Shown one piece after another: positions 1-8,411 of a stretch of 64,000 nucleotides of DNA. Position 1 is the stretch's first letter; every line of letters begins with the position of its first letter. The notes under the pieces were generated by a model that had not been told where the DNA came from, made no database searches, and saw only the letters and a list, made by a program, of their open reading frames with translations. Both the position numbers and the translations under genes were made by a program. Source of the stretch: Paenibacillus pabuli NBRC 13638 (lineage in GTDB: Bacteria; Bacillota; Bacilli; Paenibacillales; Paenibacillaceae); NCBI RefSeq assembly GCF_001514495.1, contig NZ_BCNM01000008.1:207797-271796 (forward strand). The letters run 5' to 3'.

Positions 1-717
1 TTTGAACGCCGTCAGAACCTTATGCCAATCGTCTATCGTTACAGGCAATTGCAGCCCCAGCTCATCCAACCAATCTTTGCGCAGCATTGGTCCGCGGAAG
101 ACTAATCCTTCCGCGTTACGCACCATCGGGAAGACGTAATATTGGCCACTGTCAGTTTTGACCATTTTGTCCAGCTCCGGATTAGCTTCCAGCATCTTCT
201 TCAGGTTAGGCGCATATTGGTCGATCAAATCGTTTAGCGGTACGATAACCCCGTCTGAAATCGCCTTCTCCGGTCCACCCGGATAAATAGTCCAGTCGTA
301 CTCCAGCACATCCGGCAGCTTGCTGGAAGCCAGCAACAAATTAAACTGCTCTTCAGCTTGACCGTCGGTCGGGTGGATGTAGTTCACTTTCACGCCGGTA
401 GCTTCTGCAATGGCCTTCCCGATCGGCGCTTCCGCCAGATTCGTTGTAAATGTAATCAGGTTTCCGTTGATTGGAGCCCAGTACGAGAAAGTATCTTTCG
501 TATCCAGCGGATACACCGGCTTATCCGATCCCTCGTTGCCTTTGCTTACTCCATCGCCTCCCTTATTGCTGACGGCGCTTTGAGTCGGCTCTGTCTTAAC
601 CTTGTTTCCGAAGCCCCCATTACTGGAGCATGCGGTTAACAACAATGAAAGTACCATTACGATCCCCAGTGTGAGCTGCAGCCTTTTACGAATCTTGCCG
701 TTGCGATTTTTCGCCAT
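1..717 (-). CDS. Sugar ABC transporter substrate-binding lipoprotein, 3' end cut off by window edge
   Basis: This is the N-terminal 239 codons of an extracellular solute-binding protein; the rest lies beyond position 1. The start ATG is at 717-715. A basic N-terminus and hydrophobic stretch run into a lipobox (LLLTAC) with the lipidated cysteine at residue 30, followed by a Gly/Ser/Lys-rich linker. The mature part reads like the large binding proteins of Paenibacillus CUT1 importers (a FSYWAPIN segment, then a DVLEYDW segment), which deliver oligosaccharides to LplB/YtcP-type permeases. It lies downstream of a membrane AraC-type regulator and a PL6 lyase on the same strand, so it probably imports lyase products. 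A CRE-like site lies 40-50 bp upstream. The family call is firm; the substrate is inferred from context only. Confidence 0.88.
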   Translation of the reverse strand, partial: MAKNRNGKIRKRLQLTLGIVMVLSLLLTACSSNGGFGNKVKTEPTQSAVSNKGGDGVSKGNEGSDKPVYPLDTKDTFSYWAPINGNLITFTTNLAEAPIGKAIAEATGVKVNYIHPTDGQAEEQFNLLLASSKLPDVLEYDWTIYPGGPEKAISDGVIVPLNDLIDQYAPNLKKMLEANPELDKMVKTDSGQYYVFPMVRNAEGLVFRGPMLRKDWLDELGLQLPVTIDDWHKVLTAFK

Positions 718-755
718 TGAGCCCCTCCGTTCTTTTCGTCTCGAATAAGTTGGTT

Positions 756-769
756 TGAATACGCTTTCA
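756..769 (-). promoter_or_regulatory. Candidate CcpA operator (CRE) upstream of the binding-protein gene
   Basis: On the minus strand this reads TGAAAGCGTATTCA with T before and A after. It fits WTGNNARCGNWWWCAW at every position. It lies 39 bp upstream of the ATG at 717, where CcpA would block the promoter. It suggests glucose repression of the truncated transporter. The match is read directly; binding is inferred. Confidence 0.6.
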
Positions 770-872
770 ACATAACGTTAATCCAGCGCCTCAAGCCATC
801 GTTAAAACCTAAAATATACTTCATTTTCTCAAAAATGAGGGTAACAAAACCACATGTTTACCACTTTTTCTT

Positions 873-919
873 GAAAAGAAAAGCCCGAGAGCTACTTGAC
901 TTCCCTGTAGCGCCCGGGC
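873..919 (-). terminator. Probable intrinsic terminator of the membrane AraC-type regulator
   Basis: The arms 883-894 and 908-919 form a GC-rich imperfect stem (GCCCG...CGGGC) that overlaps the stop codon at 892. On the minus strand it is followed by TTTTCTTTTC. This would separate the regulator transcript from the binding-protein gene, which then needs its own promoter. Confidence 0.5.
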
Positions 920-3246
920 GTTATCCCTTCAAATTTTTTGAATATGCGGTGGAAGGTATTCACATCGTTGTAACCAACCTTCAGCGATATTTCGCTGACC
1001 GTATATTCCCTGCTAATAAGCAGCAATTTGGCCTGCACCAGCCGCGTCTTGTTAATATAATCGAGCAGAGATTCGCCGGCTATATCCTTGAACAGTTTGG
1101 AAACATATGACGGCGTCATGGAGAAAGCTTCCCCGATCATCGAAATGTTCAGGTTCTCGTCCTGGTAATACTCGTTGACATATTTCATGACCTTATCGAT
1201 TAGCGGATTGCTGCAGTATTCACGGTTATTATTAACGTAGTCGCACAGAAGCTCTAGCATATCGTAAAGCTGGCTGCGCATCTCCCCTACCGTCTGGCAT
1301 TGCATCAGGCGTTCGATGGCGCGCACTCCGTCAGGCATATCCGGCTTGCCCGCGATGCGGATTTCACCGATTACTTTTTGCAGCGTAGCCATTAGATCAA
1401 ACATGAGACATTTGGCTGTATGAAAAGGAAACGGCTCCGTCGTCACATTTTTCTGAACGATCTCCCCGACGAACGCTTTCGCCTTATCGAGCTGCCCTTC
1501 GCGAACCATAACGATCAATTGCTGCTCGGCCTTGAGCGGATAAAAATAACCACCTGGAGCAGCCCCTGGGTTGTCGTTGCCGCTCAGGTCCCCATAATGA
1601 ATAATGCCCCCGCTGCCTGCAATGATACGGTATTCCATCGCCTCGATCGCTTCCTGGAACGCCTGGAAGATGCCATATTCGCCCTCCTGTTGCGCACTGA
1701 TAGCAGCGGTCAACTGGACATGGGCATGATTGGAGATGAACGACATCGTTTCTTCCGCGATGTGCCCCAGCTCCTCCCGCTGCTCCGCCAGCGATGCAAG
1801 CTGATGGTTGACGATGCAGGCGAGCAACTGCTGGTCCAGCTCTACCGCATAGGCGTTTACTGACTTTCGCGCGACCTCCTCGACCACATTCGCGATCAGA
1901 AAGTGCAGCAACCGCTTGTTATAGACCTGATCCTCATCCTTCCAATGGAACTTGCCGAAATGCTCGATGCGCAGCAAAATAACAGAAAATCCGCCCAGCG
2001 GGAAATGCAGATCATAGGCTGAGAACGATTCATGCAACGGGATATGGCTGTCGAGTTGCCCCTTCAGCAGCCGCTGCAAAAAGTGCGATCTAAGTGTATT
2101 GTTATGCTGATTCAGCTTGTAATGAAGCTCCTCCTTCTCATGGAAGGTACTGCTCAGCGCCTGCTCCAGAAAGGAGAATTCATTGGAGCCGCGATCAAAG
2201 GTAAAACCCGCCTTGAACGACAAGTTCTGAATCAGCGCATGGATTGGCAGGTAGTTTCGCTTGAGGAGCCAATACGTCACGCCACCGCCAACAATAAGAC
2301 AAAGCAAGATGCTGGCAATCGTCAATTGCTCTACCACGTTCATCTTCTGGTGATATACGTTCGTCGGCAGCGTCATCACATATTTCCATCCCGTAATGGA
2401 TGAGGTTGTGTAGGATGCAACAAGCCGGCGACCGGCCGTCTCGATCTCAAGTTGTCCCGATTCTCCCGGCATATCGCCGTATAGTAGAGCAGGTTCCGAC
2501 AGCGACTCGCCCGTAGACGCAATGAACCGGTTGTCTTCATCCAGAATAAAGATCGTACCTTTCTCAGGCGCCGAAGCTTGCTCCAGCAGCTTGCTGCGGT
2601 CAATCATAAACAGTAAGACAGCTCCAGGTTGATTCATGATTGTTGAGTTTACATTTTGGGCATACATGACCGTAGGCCTCCACTCATTCTCTTCAGACAC
2701 AACAACGGAGTCGTAGCCTTTAATGTACCATTGGTCAAAATATTCTCGAAACGACTGGAACGGCATATGCTCTTCAAGGCGAATATGGTCGTATAACGCT
2801 TCGATGTTCATACGATTGTTGCGGGCGATGACCGTATCGCTATTTTTGTAATAAATATAAATGCCTTCAAGAAAATCGTTAGCGATTTCGTATACGCGCA
2901 AATCATTAGCGATTTGATATATATCGTAGTGGTCCGAATCAGACAAATTGGTATCAGCCGAAATAAATGCGGCGATTCGCCTGTTGAGGCTCACCTCGAG
3001 GCTTAGATTCTCGATTCCTTTGAACTGGCTATCTATGGCTTGCTCCATCTGAAGAAGAATAGATTGGTTGGCACGGTTAATTTCAGCCTTTACAACGTTC
3101 AGCGTCGCGCCGTATATAACGCCACTGATCAGAATGGGCACGAGCAGCACGGAGACGTAGGAAAGCATCCAGGTCAGGAATACGCTGCGATTTTTATGCC
3201 GGAGCTGCTTCAGATAGATTGTCCACCGGTTTCGAGTTTGGGCCAT
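892..3246 (-). CDS. Membrane-anchored AraC-family transcriptional regulator with extracellular sensor domain
   Basis: This 784-aa protein has one transmembrane helix at about residues 25-48, an extracytoplasmic sensor region of about 250 residues, a second helix at about 305-327, a cytoplasmic linker, and a C-terminal AraC double helix-turn-helix at about 685-784. The HTH includes the conserved VGYNDVNTFHRIFKKFEGITPGRYR-type tail. This architecture is common in Paenibacillus next to polysaccharide-degradation genes: a single protein senses a sugar or binding-protein complex outside and binds DNA inside. It starts 22 bp after the PL6 stop, so the two are probably co-transcribed, and it likely controls the lyase and transporter. 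The ligand is unknown. The call rests on the HTH and the two clear membrane segments. Confidence 0.9.
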   Translation of the reverse strand: MAQTRNRWTIYLKQLRHKNRSVFLTWMLSYVSVLLVPILISGVIYGATLNVVKAEINRANQSILLQMEQAIDSQFKGIENLSLEVSLNRRIAAFISADTNLSDSDHYDIYQIANDLRVYEIANDFLEGIYIYYKNSDTVIARNNRMNIEALYDHIRLEEHMPFQSFREYFDQWYIKGYDSVVVSEENEWRPTVMYAQNVNSTIMNQPGAVLLFMIDRSKLLEQASAPEKGTIFILDEDNRFIASTGESLSEPALLYGDMPGESGQLEIETAGRRLVASYTTSSITGWKYVMTLPTNVYHQKMNVVEQLTIASILLCLIVGGGVTYWLLKRNYLPIHALIQNLSFKAGFTFDRGSNEFSFLEQALSSTFHEKEELHYKLNQHNNTLRSHFLQRLLKGQLDSHIPLHESFSAYDLHFPLGGFSVILLRIEHFGKFHWKDEDQVYNKRLLHFLIANVVEEVARKSVNAYAVELDQQLLACIVNHQLASLAEQREELGHIAEETMSFISNHAHVQLTAAISAQQEGEYGIFQAFQEAIEAMEYRIIAGSGGIIHYGDLSGNDNPGAAPGGYFYPLKAEQQLIVMVREGQLDKAKAFVGEIVQKNVTTEPFPFHTAKCLMFDLMATLQKVIGEIRIAGKPDMPDGVRAIERLMQCQTVGEMRSQLYDMLELLCDYVNNNREYCSNPLIDKVMKYVNEYYQDENLNISMIGEAFSMTPSYVSKLFKDIAGESLLDYINKTRLVQAKLLLISREYTVSEISLKVGYNDVNTFHRIFKKFEGITPGRYREVK

Positions 3247-3267
3247 AGATTCTCCTCCATGTTAGCT

Positions 3268-4449
3268 TTAGTCGGAGTCGGGACCGACGTCATTTCTTGT
3301 CCGAATAGCCGGACAACGAACATCCGCGACATCCGCTTTATGATTGTTAATACAAACCGCCGGAGACGGCCGGTATTCATAGATGGCCGGCTGCTTCTTG
3401 CCGCATATTCGGTTGTAAGCGATTACACATTGCTCCGGCGCATAAGGAACCCGCTTGCCGAGCGTAATACCGTGACGACAATTGACAATCGTATTATTCA
3501 CTACACTGGCGCGATAGACGCGCCAATGTTTTCTCAGTTCCTCCTGCGTTGGCGCCTCGGGATAGCCATCCGGTCCGCCATCGTAGTTGCCGCCGTCAAT
3601 GAGCAGCGGATCCAACGTCAAGTTTTCCATATAATTATCAAAAATGTGATGGTCGTTGCCGTAAATGCGAAATCCGCCCATTTCTTCCTTCACACCATCG
3701 CCGATAAATACATTATTATGAAAACGATTACCATGTCCGTGACGCGCTGTCACTTGGCCGGCGGAGTTAAGGAATGTGTTGTACCGAACTGTATTATAGC
3801 AGCTTTTTACCGAAATAATCTCGGGCTCTCCGTCGCAATTTTCAAACAGGTTGTGTTGAATTGTAATATAGCCGTTCGAGAGAGAGATGCCGGACAGACC
3901 GAGCCGGATCGCTTCAAGTCCATTGACGACACGCGGGCCTATATGATGAAAATAATTATATTCAATGACATCATGCTGCGAGATTTGTTCACCGTCGCCA
4001 TCAAAAATAACAAGCGGTCCGAGGTCGGCCTTTGGCCCGAACTCGTTGCGTTCGATCCGGTTCCAGCCGCTGTCGCTTCCCATCACAGACAGCAGGCTAT
4101 ACTCCGTCCCAACCTGTCGCGGCTCAAATCTATTCCGCGCAATCCTCACATACCGCGAACCGTCCAGAATGATAGATTCGCGCTGCTCGACCTGGAAATG
4201 CAGCCCCCATACCTCTACATAAGCAGAGTTCAAGATGCGTATACTTGATTCTCCAGTTATCGTCGCTTTTCCTTTATTTACAGCGCGAATGCTTAATATT
4301 GCGGTGTCCGATCCCACTTTGCCTTCAATAATATAGTCTTCATTCCGGTCGTAAACGCCGTCTGCCAACAAGATCGAAGAACCAGGTTCTGCCTGGCCAA
4401 TGGCTGCCGCCAACTCGTCGCTACTCGATACCCAATAAATAGTAGTCAT
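3268..4449 (-). CDS. Polysaccharide lyase family 6 (alginate lyase / chondroitinase B-like), no signal peptide
   Basis: This 393-aa parallel beta-helix lyase shows the family pattern from its first residues (WVSSSDELAAAI, then LADGVY). The two catalytic residues of PL6, the Lys of EIISVKS (about residue 215) and the Arg of TARHGHGN (about 236), are both present. PL6 enzymes cleave alginate or dermatan-type uronans by beta-elimination. I chose the ATG at 4449 because AGGTGG lies 6 bases upstream; a longer reading frame to 4506 runs through a hairpin and lacks a ribosome site. With this start there is no signal peptide, so the enzyme is probably cytoplasmic and acts on imported oligosaccharides. 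That differs from the usual secreted PL6. Confidence is high for the family and moderate for substrate. Confidence 0.88.
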   Translation of the reverse strand: MTTIYWVSSSDELAAAIGQAEPGSSILLADGVYDRNEDYIIEGKVGSDTAILSIRAVNKGKATITGESSIRILNSAYVEVWGLHFQVEQRESIILDGSRYVRIARNRFEPRQVGTEYSLLSVMGSDSGWNRIERNEFGPKADLGPLVIFDGDGEQISQHDVIEYNYFHHIGPRVVNGLEAIRLGLSGISLSNGYITIQHNLFENCDGEPEIISVKSCYNTVRYNTFLNSAGQVTARHGHGNRFHNNVFIGDGVKEEMGGFRIYGNDHHIFDNYMENLTLDPLLIDGGNYDGGPDGYPEAPTQEELRKHWRVYRASVVNNTIVNCRHGITLGKRVPYAPEQCVIAYNRICGKKQPAIYEYRPSPAVCINNHKADVADVRCPAIRTRNDVGPDSD

Positions 4450-4474
4450 TTTCCACCTGCTTCCTATAGAATAG

Positions 4475-4512
4475 GCGGATATGATCCGCAGCCTCTGCAG
4501 GATCATATCCGC
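4475..4512 (-). promoter_or_regulatory. Large inverted repeat in the leader of the PL6 gene
   Basis: GCGGATATGATCC (4475-4487) and its exact complement (4500-4512) form a 13-bp stem, with an inner GCAG/CTGC extension. It lies 26 bp upstream of the lyase start. No T-run follows on either strand, so it is not a standard terminator. It could be a dimeric operator for the membrane AraC regulator, or an mRNA leader structure. Confidence 0.5.
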
Positions 4513-4665
4513 AACTTAACAACATCTATTATGAAAGATACGTTTCCCATGCCATAGTGTAAAAAAATGAAGCAATCATAAAAATGTAAACTGAGACGCA
4601 AAATGAGCTGGAATTATTGCCTGCAAGCTATAAATCACAACCTGCCAGTGTACAGCAAATGAGAA

Positions 4666-4701
4666 GGGACGTATCCCGGCAGCTAACCGTGGATACGTCC
4701 C
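4666..4701 (-). terminator. Hairpin downstream of the metallophosphoesterase, probable terminator
   Basis: A perfect 11-bp inverted repeat (GGGACGTATCC, 4666-4676, and its complement 4691-4701) with a 14-base loop lies 28 bp after the stop at 4729. The T-run following it on the minus strand is weak (TTCTC), so termination may be partial. Confidence 0.5.
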
Positions 4702-4728
4702 CATTGTTGTTACCCGCTCCCCCGCCTC

Positions 4729-5439
4729 TTACCCGAAAAAGAAGTACGCAACCTTCATCTCTTCTTCTTTCAAAAGCAATCTTTGTGCCGCTTCGAGCAA
4801 AGGCGTACGGTCATAGACAAGACTTTTCATCGCTATTTTGCCATCGGTAATCGTGAAATAATGTGCTTCTTTCGATGGATCGTCGCGACGGCGGTAGGAC
4901 ACGCTTCCCGGATTCAGCCACAAACTGTCGTCACTCAAATAATGAATGCATCTGCGATGTGTATGTCCGAAAATAATGCGGCGACCTTCTTCGGCCCCAA
5001 TTGTCCTGCCGTTGCGCTCGGCCCAGAAAGCATCGTACTTGGGCAAGCTATCAATCGTCAAATAGTTTTCATACAGATGCTGCATTGTATAGCTATAGCC
5101 GTCCATCTCGAATGTGCGGTAGACAGGTATGCTTTCGAGGAAGGATATTTCCGTTTCGCCGAGCAGCCTTGCATTGTAATGCGCCCACTTGATCTCATCC
5201 TCCGCCACATCATGACCATTATTGCCGTTTCGGTACAGGTCGATAATAATGTCGTCATGGTTGCCGCGAACGCAATTCACATCGTTCTTATGCACCCATT
5301 CGATAACTTCCCTTGGGAAAGGCCCGTAGTCTACAAGATCTCCCGCGCAATAAATCACGTCACAGTCGGATTCTGCCTTGTGGATCGATTCCAGCGCTTT
5401 GACGTTGCTGTGAATATCCGAAATAATTAAAGCTTTCAT
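4729..5439 (-). CDS. Calcineurin-like metallophosphoesterase (YfcE/MJ0936 type)
   Basis: This 236-aa cytosolic protein has the full set of di-metal phosphoesterase motifs in order: SDIHSN near the N-terminus, GDLVDYGP, GNHD in the middle and GHTH in the C-terminal third. The family hydrolyses phosphodiesters or phosphomonoesters with Mn or Ni bound by these Asp, His and Asn residues. The true substrate is not predictable from sequence. Its ATG overlaps the stop of a decayed SLH-type reading frame by 4 bases (ATGA), which suggests the two were once translationally coupled. A hairpin follows the gene. Confidence 0.85.
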   Translation of the reverse strand: MKALIISDIHSNVKALESIHKAESDCDVIYCAGDLVDYGPFPREVIEWVHKNDVNCVRGNHDDIIIDLYRNGNNGHDVAEDEIKWAHYNARLLGETEISFLESIPVYRTFEMDGYSYTMQHLYENYLTIDSLPKYDAFWAERNGRTIGAEEGRRIIFGHTHRRCIHYLSDDSLWLNPGSVSYRRRDDPSKEAHYFTITDGKIAMKSLVYDRTPLLEAAQRLLLKEEEMKVAYFFFG

Positions 5440-5700
5440 ATTCGATTCAACTCCCTAAGATTCAACATTCTCAGCAGTACCGTCGCCACATTCGCCCACG
5501 TAGTTGTATCGCCTGGCATGAAATGGTCCCACACTCGCACCTCAATGATTCCCGCGGCAGACACCAATGATACATCTTGCCTTTCCCAGTGGGGTGTCTG
5601 CGCTGTCCGCAAACCACTGCGGGGCAGCGACACCATCCACAACATTGGCCGGGACGTAATTGGTGGCTGGTTGCGACGAAATGGCCGTAAGGAGCCTGCG
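5436..5700 (-). pseudogene. Decayed S-layer homology (SLH) protein, C-terminal remnant with frameshift
   Basis: Read on the minus strand, one frame carries VDGVAAPQWFADSA and the next carries TPHWERQDVSLVSAAGII followed by MPGDTTTWANVATVLLRMLNL. Together these resemble one SLH module (F-D-hW-I-AGII-F-P-t-T-xE-A-ilLRLL-N) split by a frameshift near 5590-5600. SLH modules anchor secreted proteins to the cell wall through pyruvylated polymers. No start, signal peptide or upstream modules remain. The resemblance is by eye. Confidence 0.5.
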
Positions 5701-6097
5701 TGTAACCTTATTTGACCATTCCCGTCAATCGGTAGCCTTCGGACAATATTCAGCTGTAGACATTGCGTATCAGGCTGTTCTCTTCGTTTTTTAATTCCAT
5801 GTTCAATCGGTTCACCCCTGGCTAATGCAGAATCCTATCTCCCAAAGACAGCAGCAAACACTCCGACATTACGGATTTAAGTGTTTCCCCATTTGTCGAG
5901 CGCACTCTCCCTCCTTTATATAAAAAGATGAAACCGTGATACAGCGTCAAAAGCTAAAATCGCCCTCAAATATTCCAACTTGTTATCAACAATTTTTGGA
6001 ATGGACATCAAATCTTAAAAAAGTCACTCATATGTATCGGTATGTTTGGATGAACAGCCGCTGCCACAACTAAATAATCAAGCCTCCTTGTCATGGA

Positions 6098-6268
6098 CTA
6101 ATCAACAACATGATCTTTTTCATTAGGAGAAGTAAACAAAACGACATCCGACCTTAGATGTTTTAGCAAGGTTCCATCCGAAAGTGAAAATAGTATCGTA
6201 TTCAATTTAGCCTTTACCATCAAATATTATAGATTCCATTCGTCTATGGTGTCTTCAGCATTAACCAT
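6098..6268 (-). pseudogene. Short reading frame with ideal ribosome site and an in-frame stop
   Basis: An AAGGAGG sequence lies 9 bases before ATG at 6268. The frame encodes 13 residues (MVNAEDTIDEWNL), hits TAA at 6227-6229, then continues in the same frame for 42 further residues to TAG at 6098. The strong ribosome site suggests a real gene that acquired a nonsense mutation, or a short leader peptide. I do not recognise the protein. Confidence 0.35.
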
Positions 6269-6483
6269 TTCTTGATTCCTCCTTGTTAATTGTGTTGTTA
6301 AACGTAAAAGGAGTGCAATTGCTCAAGAAGTTAATTTACTTTATTTTACTTTCTATAGAAGTTAGATAAAACCTTTTTTCAACGCAACTAAACTGCCCGC
6401 TAGCTTAATGAAACAGATATCAAATTCCAATTAGCTATTTGTCTAATCAACGGTGACACAACGTTCTTGTCCTTTTCGGTGAT

Positions 6484-6511
6484 GGGACCATGTTTTTGTC
6501 CCTCGACATCT
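6484..6511. repeat. Dispersed REP-like repeat, partial copy
   Basis: GGGACCATGTTTTTGTCCCT with the following CGACATC resembles the right ends of the copies at 8300-8411 and 60899-61003. GGGAC and GTCCC can pair. It sits just past the 3' end of the hydrolase gene, as the other copies sit past 3' ends of genes. Confidence 0.5.
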
Positions 6512-6548
6512 AGGCTGCTCTGTCCTGTTTTTAACTCCTATGTGATGG

Positions 6549-8051
6549 CTAGTTTCTCAATCGCACGAAATTCACCTCCGGAAAGCGGCTATCCGGTCCT
6601 TTCATTAAGGTTCCACTTTGATTTTTCAGATACATATCGAAGAAATCCAGCATATACGCATTGATAACGGAGTTCGCTCTTTTGGGCGCAATCTTTCCTG
6701 TAATACCCAGCATGTTGAAAATCGGAGAAATGAACTGTACGTCGGCAAAATTCAAATGCTCGGTATTTTCGATATAGAGAACTTTCCCCCCTTCTTCGGC
6801 CGTTTCGCGCATCCGTTCAAGCTCCAACTTTTTTTCTTCCGTTACCTGATCCTCCCACTCTCTTGTTGAGCCCATACGGTTAAGCTCTGCATCCGTGTAG
6901 ACCCGGTTATCCACCACCATTCTTAATTTTTCGAAATAGCTTTCCGAGTTAATGAACAAAAACGGCTTTCGCAGACCCTCTCTGTCATGCAGACGATAAA
7001 GCCCTCCATCAAGGTCTATTCCCACCGCGATTCGCGGATCGTAAGCAGCGTCATAGGCCGTCGCTCCGCCGATGGAATGACCGAACACCCCGACATGACC
7101 AAGATCCATCTTCCCTTTTAGAAGACTTGGAATCTGTCCCGATTGGATGAGCTCGAATTGATCCAGCGCAAAAGTTACATCATCGGTTAAAACTTTTCCC
7201 AACTTGTCGCGAATTCTTCTACCCGTCTGGTAATCCTGGTCAGGCGAGAATAAGTCGTTGGTTGTGCTGGTTGTGATTCGACCGTCCGGAAACTCGGTTG
7301 CAAATGTATTGTAAGTGTGGTCGATCACTGCCACGATATACCCGTGACTCGCGAGATTTTCAGCTTGTGACGTGTGGAGGAACCTGGAAGAGCCGTTGCC
7401 GGGATTCGCAAGGATTAGCGGGTATGAAATCTGTGCCGAATTAACTTCGGCCCCCGAATAAGCATGGCTGGATACGTACTTCAGGTGTTGAAAAACAAAC
7501 CCGGGAAGGCCATAGTCCGCGGCCATATAACGTAAAATCTGGGTATCGGGAATAAAGGGAGCGTACTTGCCGGTGCCTGCTTGAGCCGGATACCATACCT
7601 GAACCATCAATTCTCTCTTACCATCTCTGGCTTCGTCGAACATCTCTTCCCTATTGGTATCCACGAAATGAAAAGTTTGCGTTCCCACCTTAAATTCGCC
7701 TGTCGGTTCAGGTAGTTTAAATACAGGAAAAGCATACATGAGACACGCTGTTACGACCAGCATTATCGCTATAGCGGTATAAGCTGAACCCAACATGAAT
7801 CGCGGGATTTTTTTTGGACCGTTTTTTCTAAAATAGCTATAACTTGAAATGGTCAAAAAAATGATCGTTATGCAATATGGGAAAAATAGCTGAACTCTGT
7901 ATCCTTCCACCGTCCAATGAATGACGAGTAAAAGTGTGGCGATCCCGCTTACAACGGATATTGGAATTCTACGCCGTCCTTTTTTTAATAGGACTATTAA
8001 TGTAAACAAGCCGATGTTTGACAAAAAAAGAAACAGTTCAAACAGCCTCAT
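6549..8051 (-). CDS. Membrane-associated alpha/beta hydrolase, PAF-acetylhydrolase-like
   Basis: This 500-aa protein has four hydrophobic helices in the first 110 residues, then an extracytoplasmic or membrane-proximal alpha/beta hydrolase domain. The nucleophile elbow is GHSIGG (Ser 326). An Asp in GIDLDGG (346 or 348) and His 432 in TEHLNFAD complete a plausible triad. The spacing and the ANPGNGSS oxyanion-type segment resemble plasma PAF-acetylhydrolase and related lipases, which cleave short or oxidised acyl esters. The start at 8051 has GAGGAG 7 bases upstream. It is transcribed alone, with a dispersed repeat past its 3' end. The family is clear and the substrate unknown. Confidence 0.82.
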   Translation of the reverse strand: MRLFELFLFLSNIGLFTLIVLLKKGRRRIPISVVSGIATLLLVIHWTVEGYRVQLFFPYCITIIFLTISSYSYFRKNGPKKIPRFMLGSAYTAIAIMLVVTACLMYAFPVFKLPEPTGEFKVGTQTFHFVDTNREEMFDEARDGKRELMVQVWYPAQAGTGKYAPFIPDTQILRYMAADYGLPGFVFQHLKYVSSHAYSGAEVNSAQISYPLILANPGNGSSRFLHTSQAENLASHGYIVAVIDHTYNTFATEFPDGRITTSTTNDLFSPDQDYQTGRRIRDKLGKVLTDDVTFALDQFELIQSGQIPSLLKGKMDLGHVGVFGHSIGGATAYDAAYDPRIAVGIDLDGGLYRLHDREGLRKPFLFINSESYFEKLRMVVDNRVYTDAELNRMGSTREWEDQVTEEKKLELERMRETAEEGGKVLYIENTEHLNFADVQFISPIFNMLGITGKIAPKRANSVINAYMLDFFDMYLKNQSGTLMKGPDSRFPEVNFVRLRN

Positions 8052-8299
8052 CTCGATTCTCCTCTTAAAAAGTTCTATTGTCGTTGGTTACAATATTATC
8101 CTGACAGGCTGGACTAAGCTATCGATTCTCCTTTCATCTACCTTTCAATTTTGTAAGATTATTTACTTCGTACGTAATCATGAAGTGATAACACAAAACC
8201 TTATATTGTAGTGCCCTTTTATGGTATTGCATTTTCTTCACACGACATGGTTGCACCATACAACAGTTTAGGTATTCGTCTAATCGGTAATCTGTAATT

Positions 8300-8411
8300 G
8301 GTACAAGTTCTGGTTCCCGGCTCGGGACAAAAAATTATTGTTCAGCTAAAACAAAAAAGCCGCTAAAATAGCGACCTTCAAAGGGACCTGTTCTTGTCCC
8401 TCGAATTTCTA
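8300..8411. repeat. Dispersed REP-like element, full copy
   Basis: It has three parts: GGTACAAGTTC...CGGGACAAAAA (8300-8333), a small hairpin CGCTAAAATAGCG (8361-8373), and GGGACCTGTTCTTGTCCCTCGA (8383-8404). A copy with the same central and right parts, and an inverted version of the left part, lies at 60899-61003. It abuts the stop codon of the oxidoreductase gene and might help end transcription. Confidence 0.6.

Larger units (their letters stand above)
5701..6548. other. Gene-poor stretch
   Basis: About 850 bp without an intact gene. It holds a short interrupted reading frame (6098-6268) and, at 6484-6511, one copy of a dispersed repeat lying 38 bp beyond the stop of the downstream hydrolase. 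The part 5701-6097 is AT-rich and shows no convincing reading frame or RNA structure to me. Confidence 0.5.

Noticed and set aside
3040..4248. 402-codon plus-strand reading frame opposite the PL6 lyase
   Set aside because: It is antisense to a gene with clear catalytic motifs, has no domain I recognise, and has no ribosome site.
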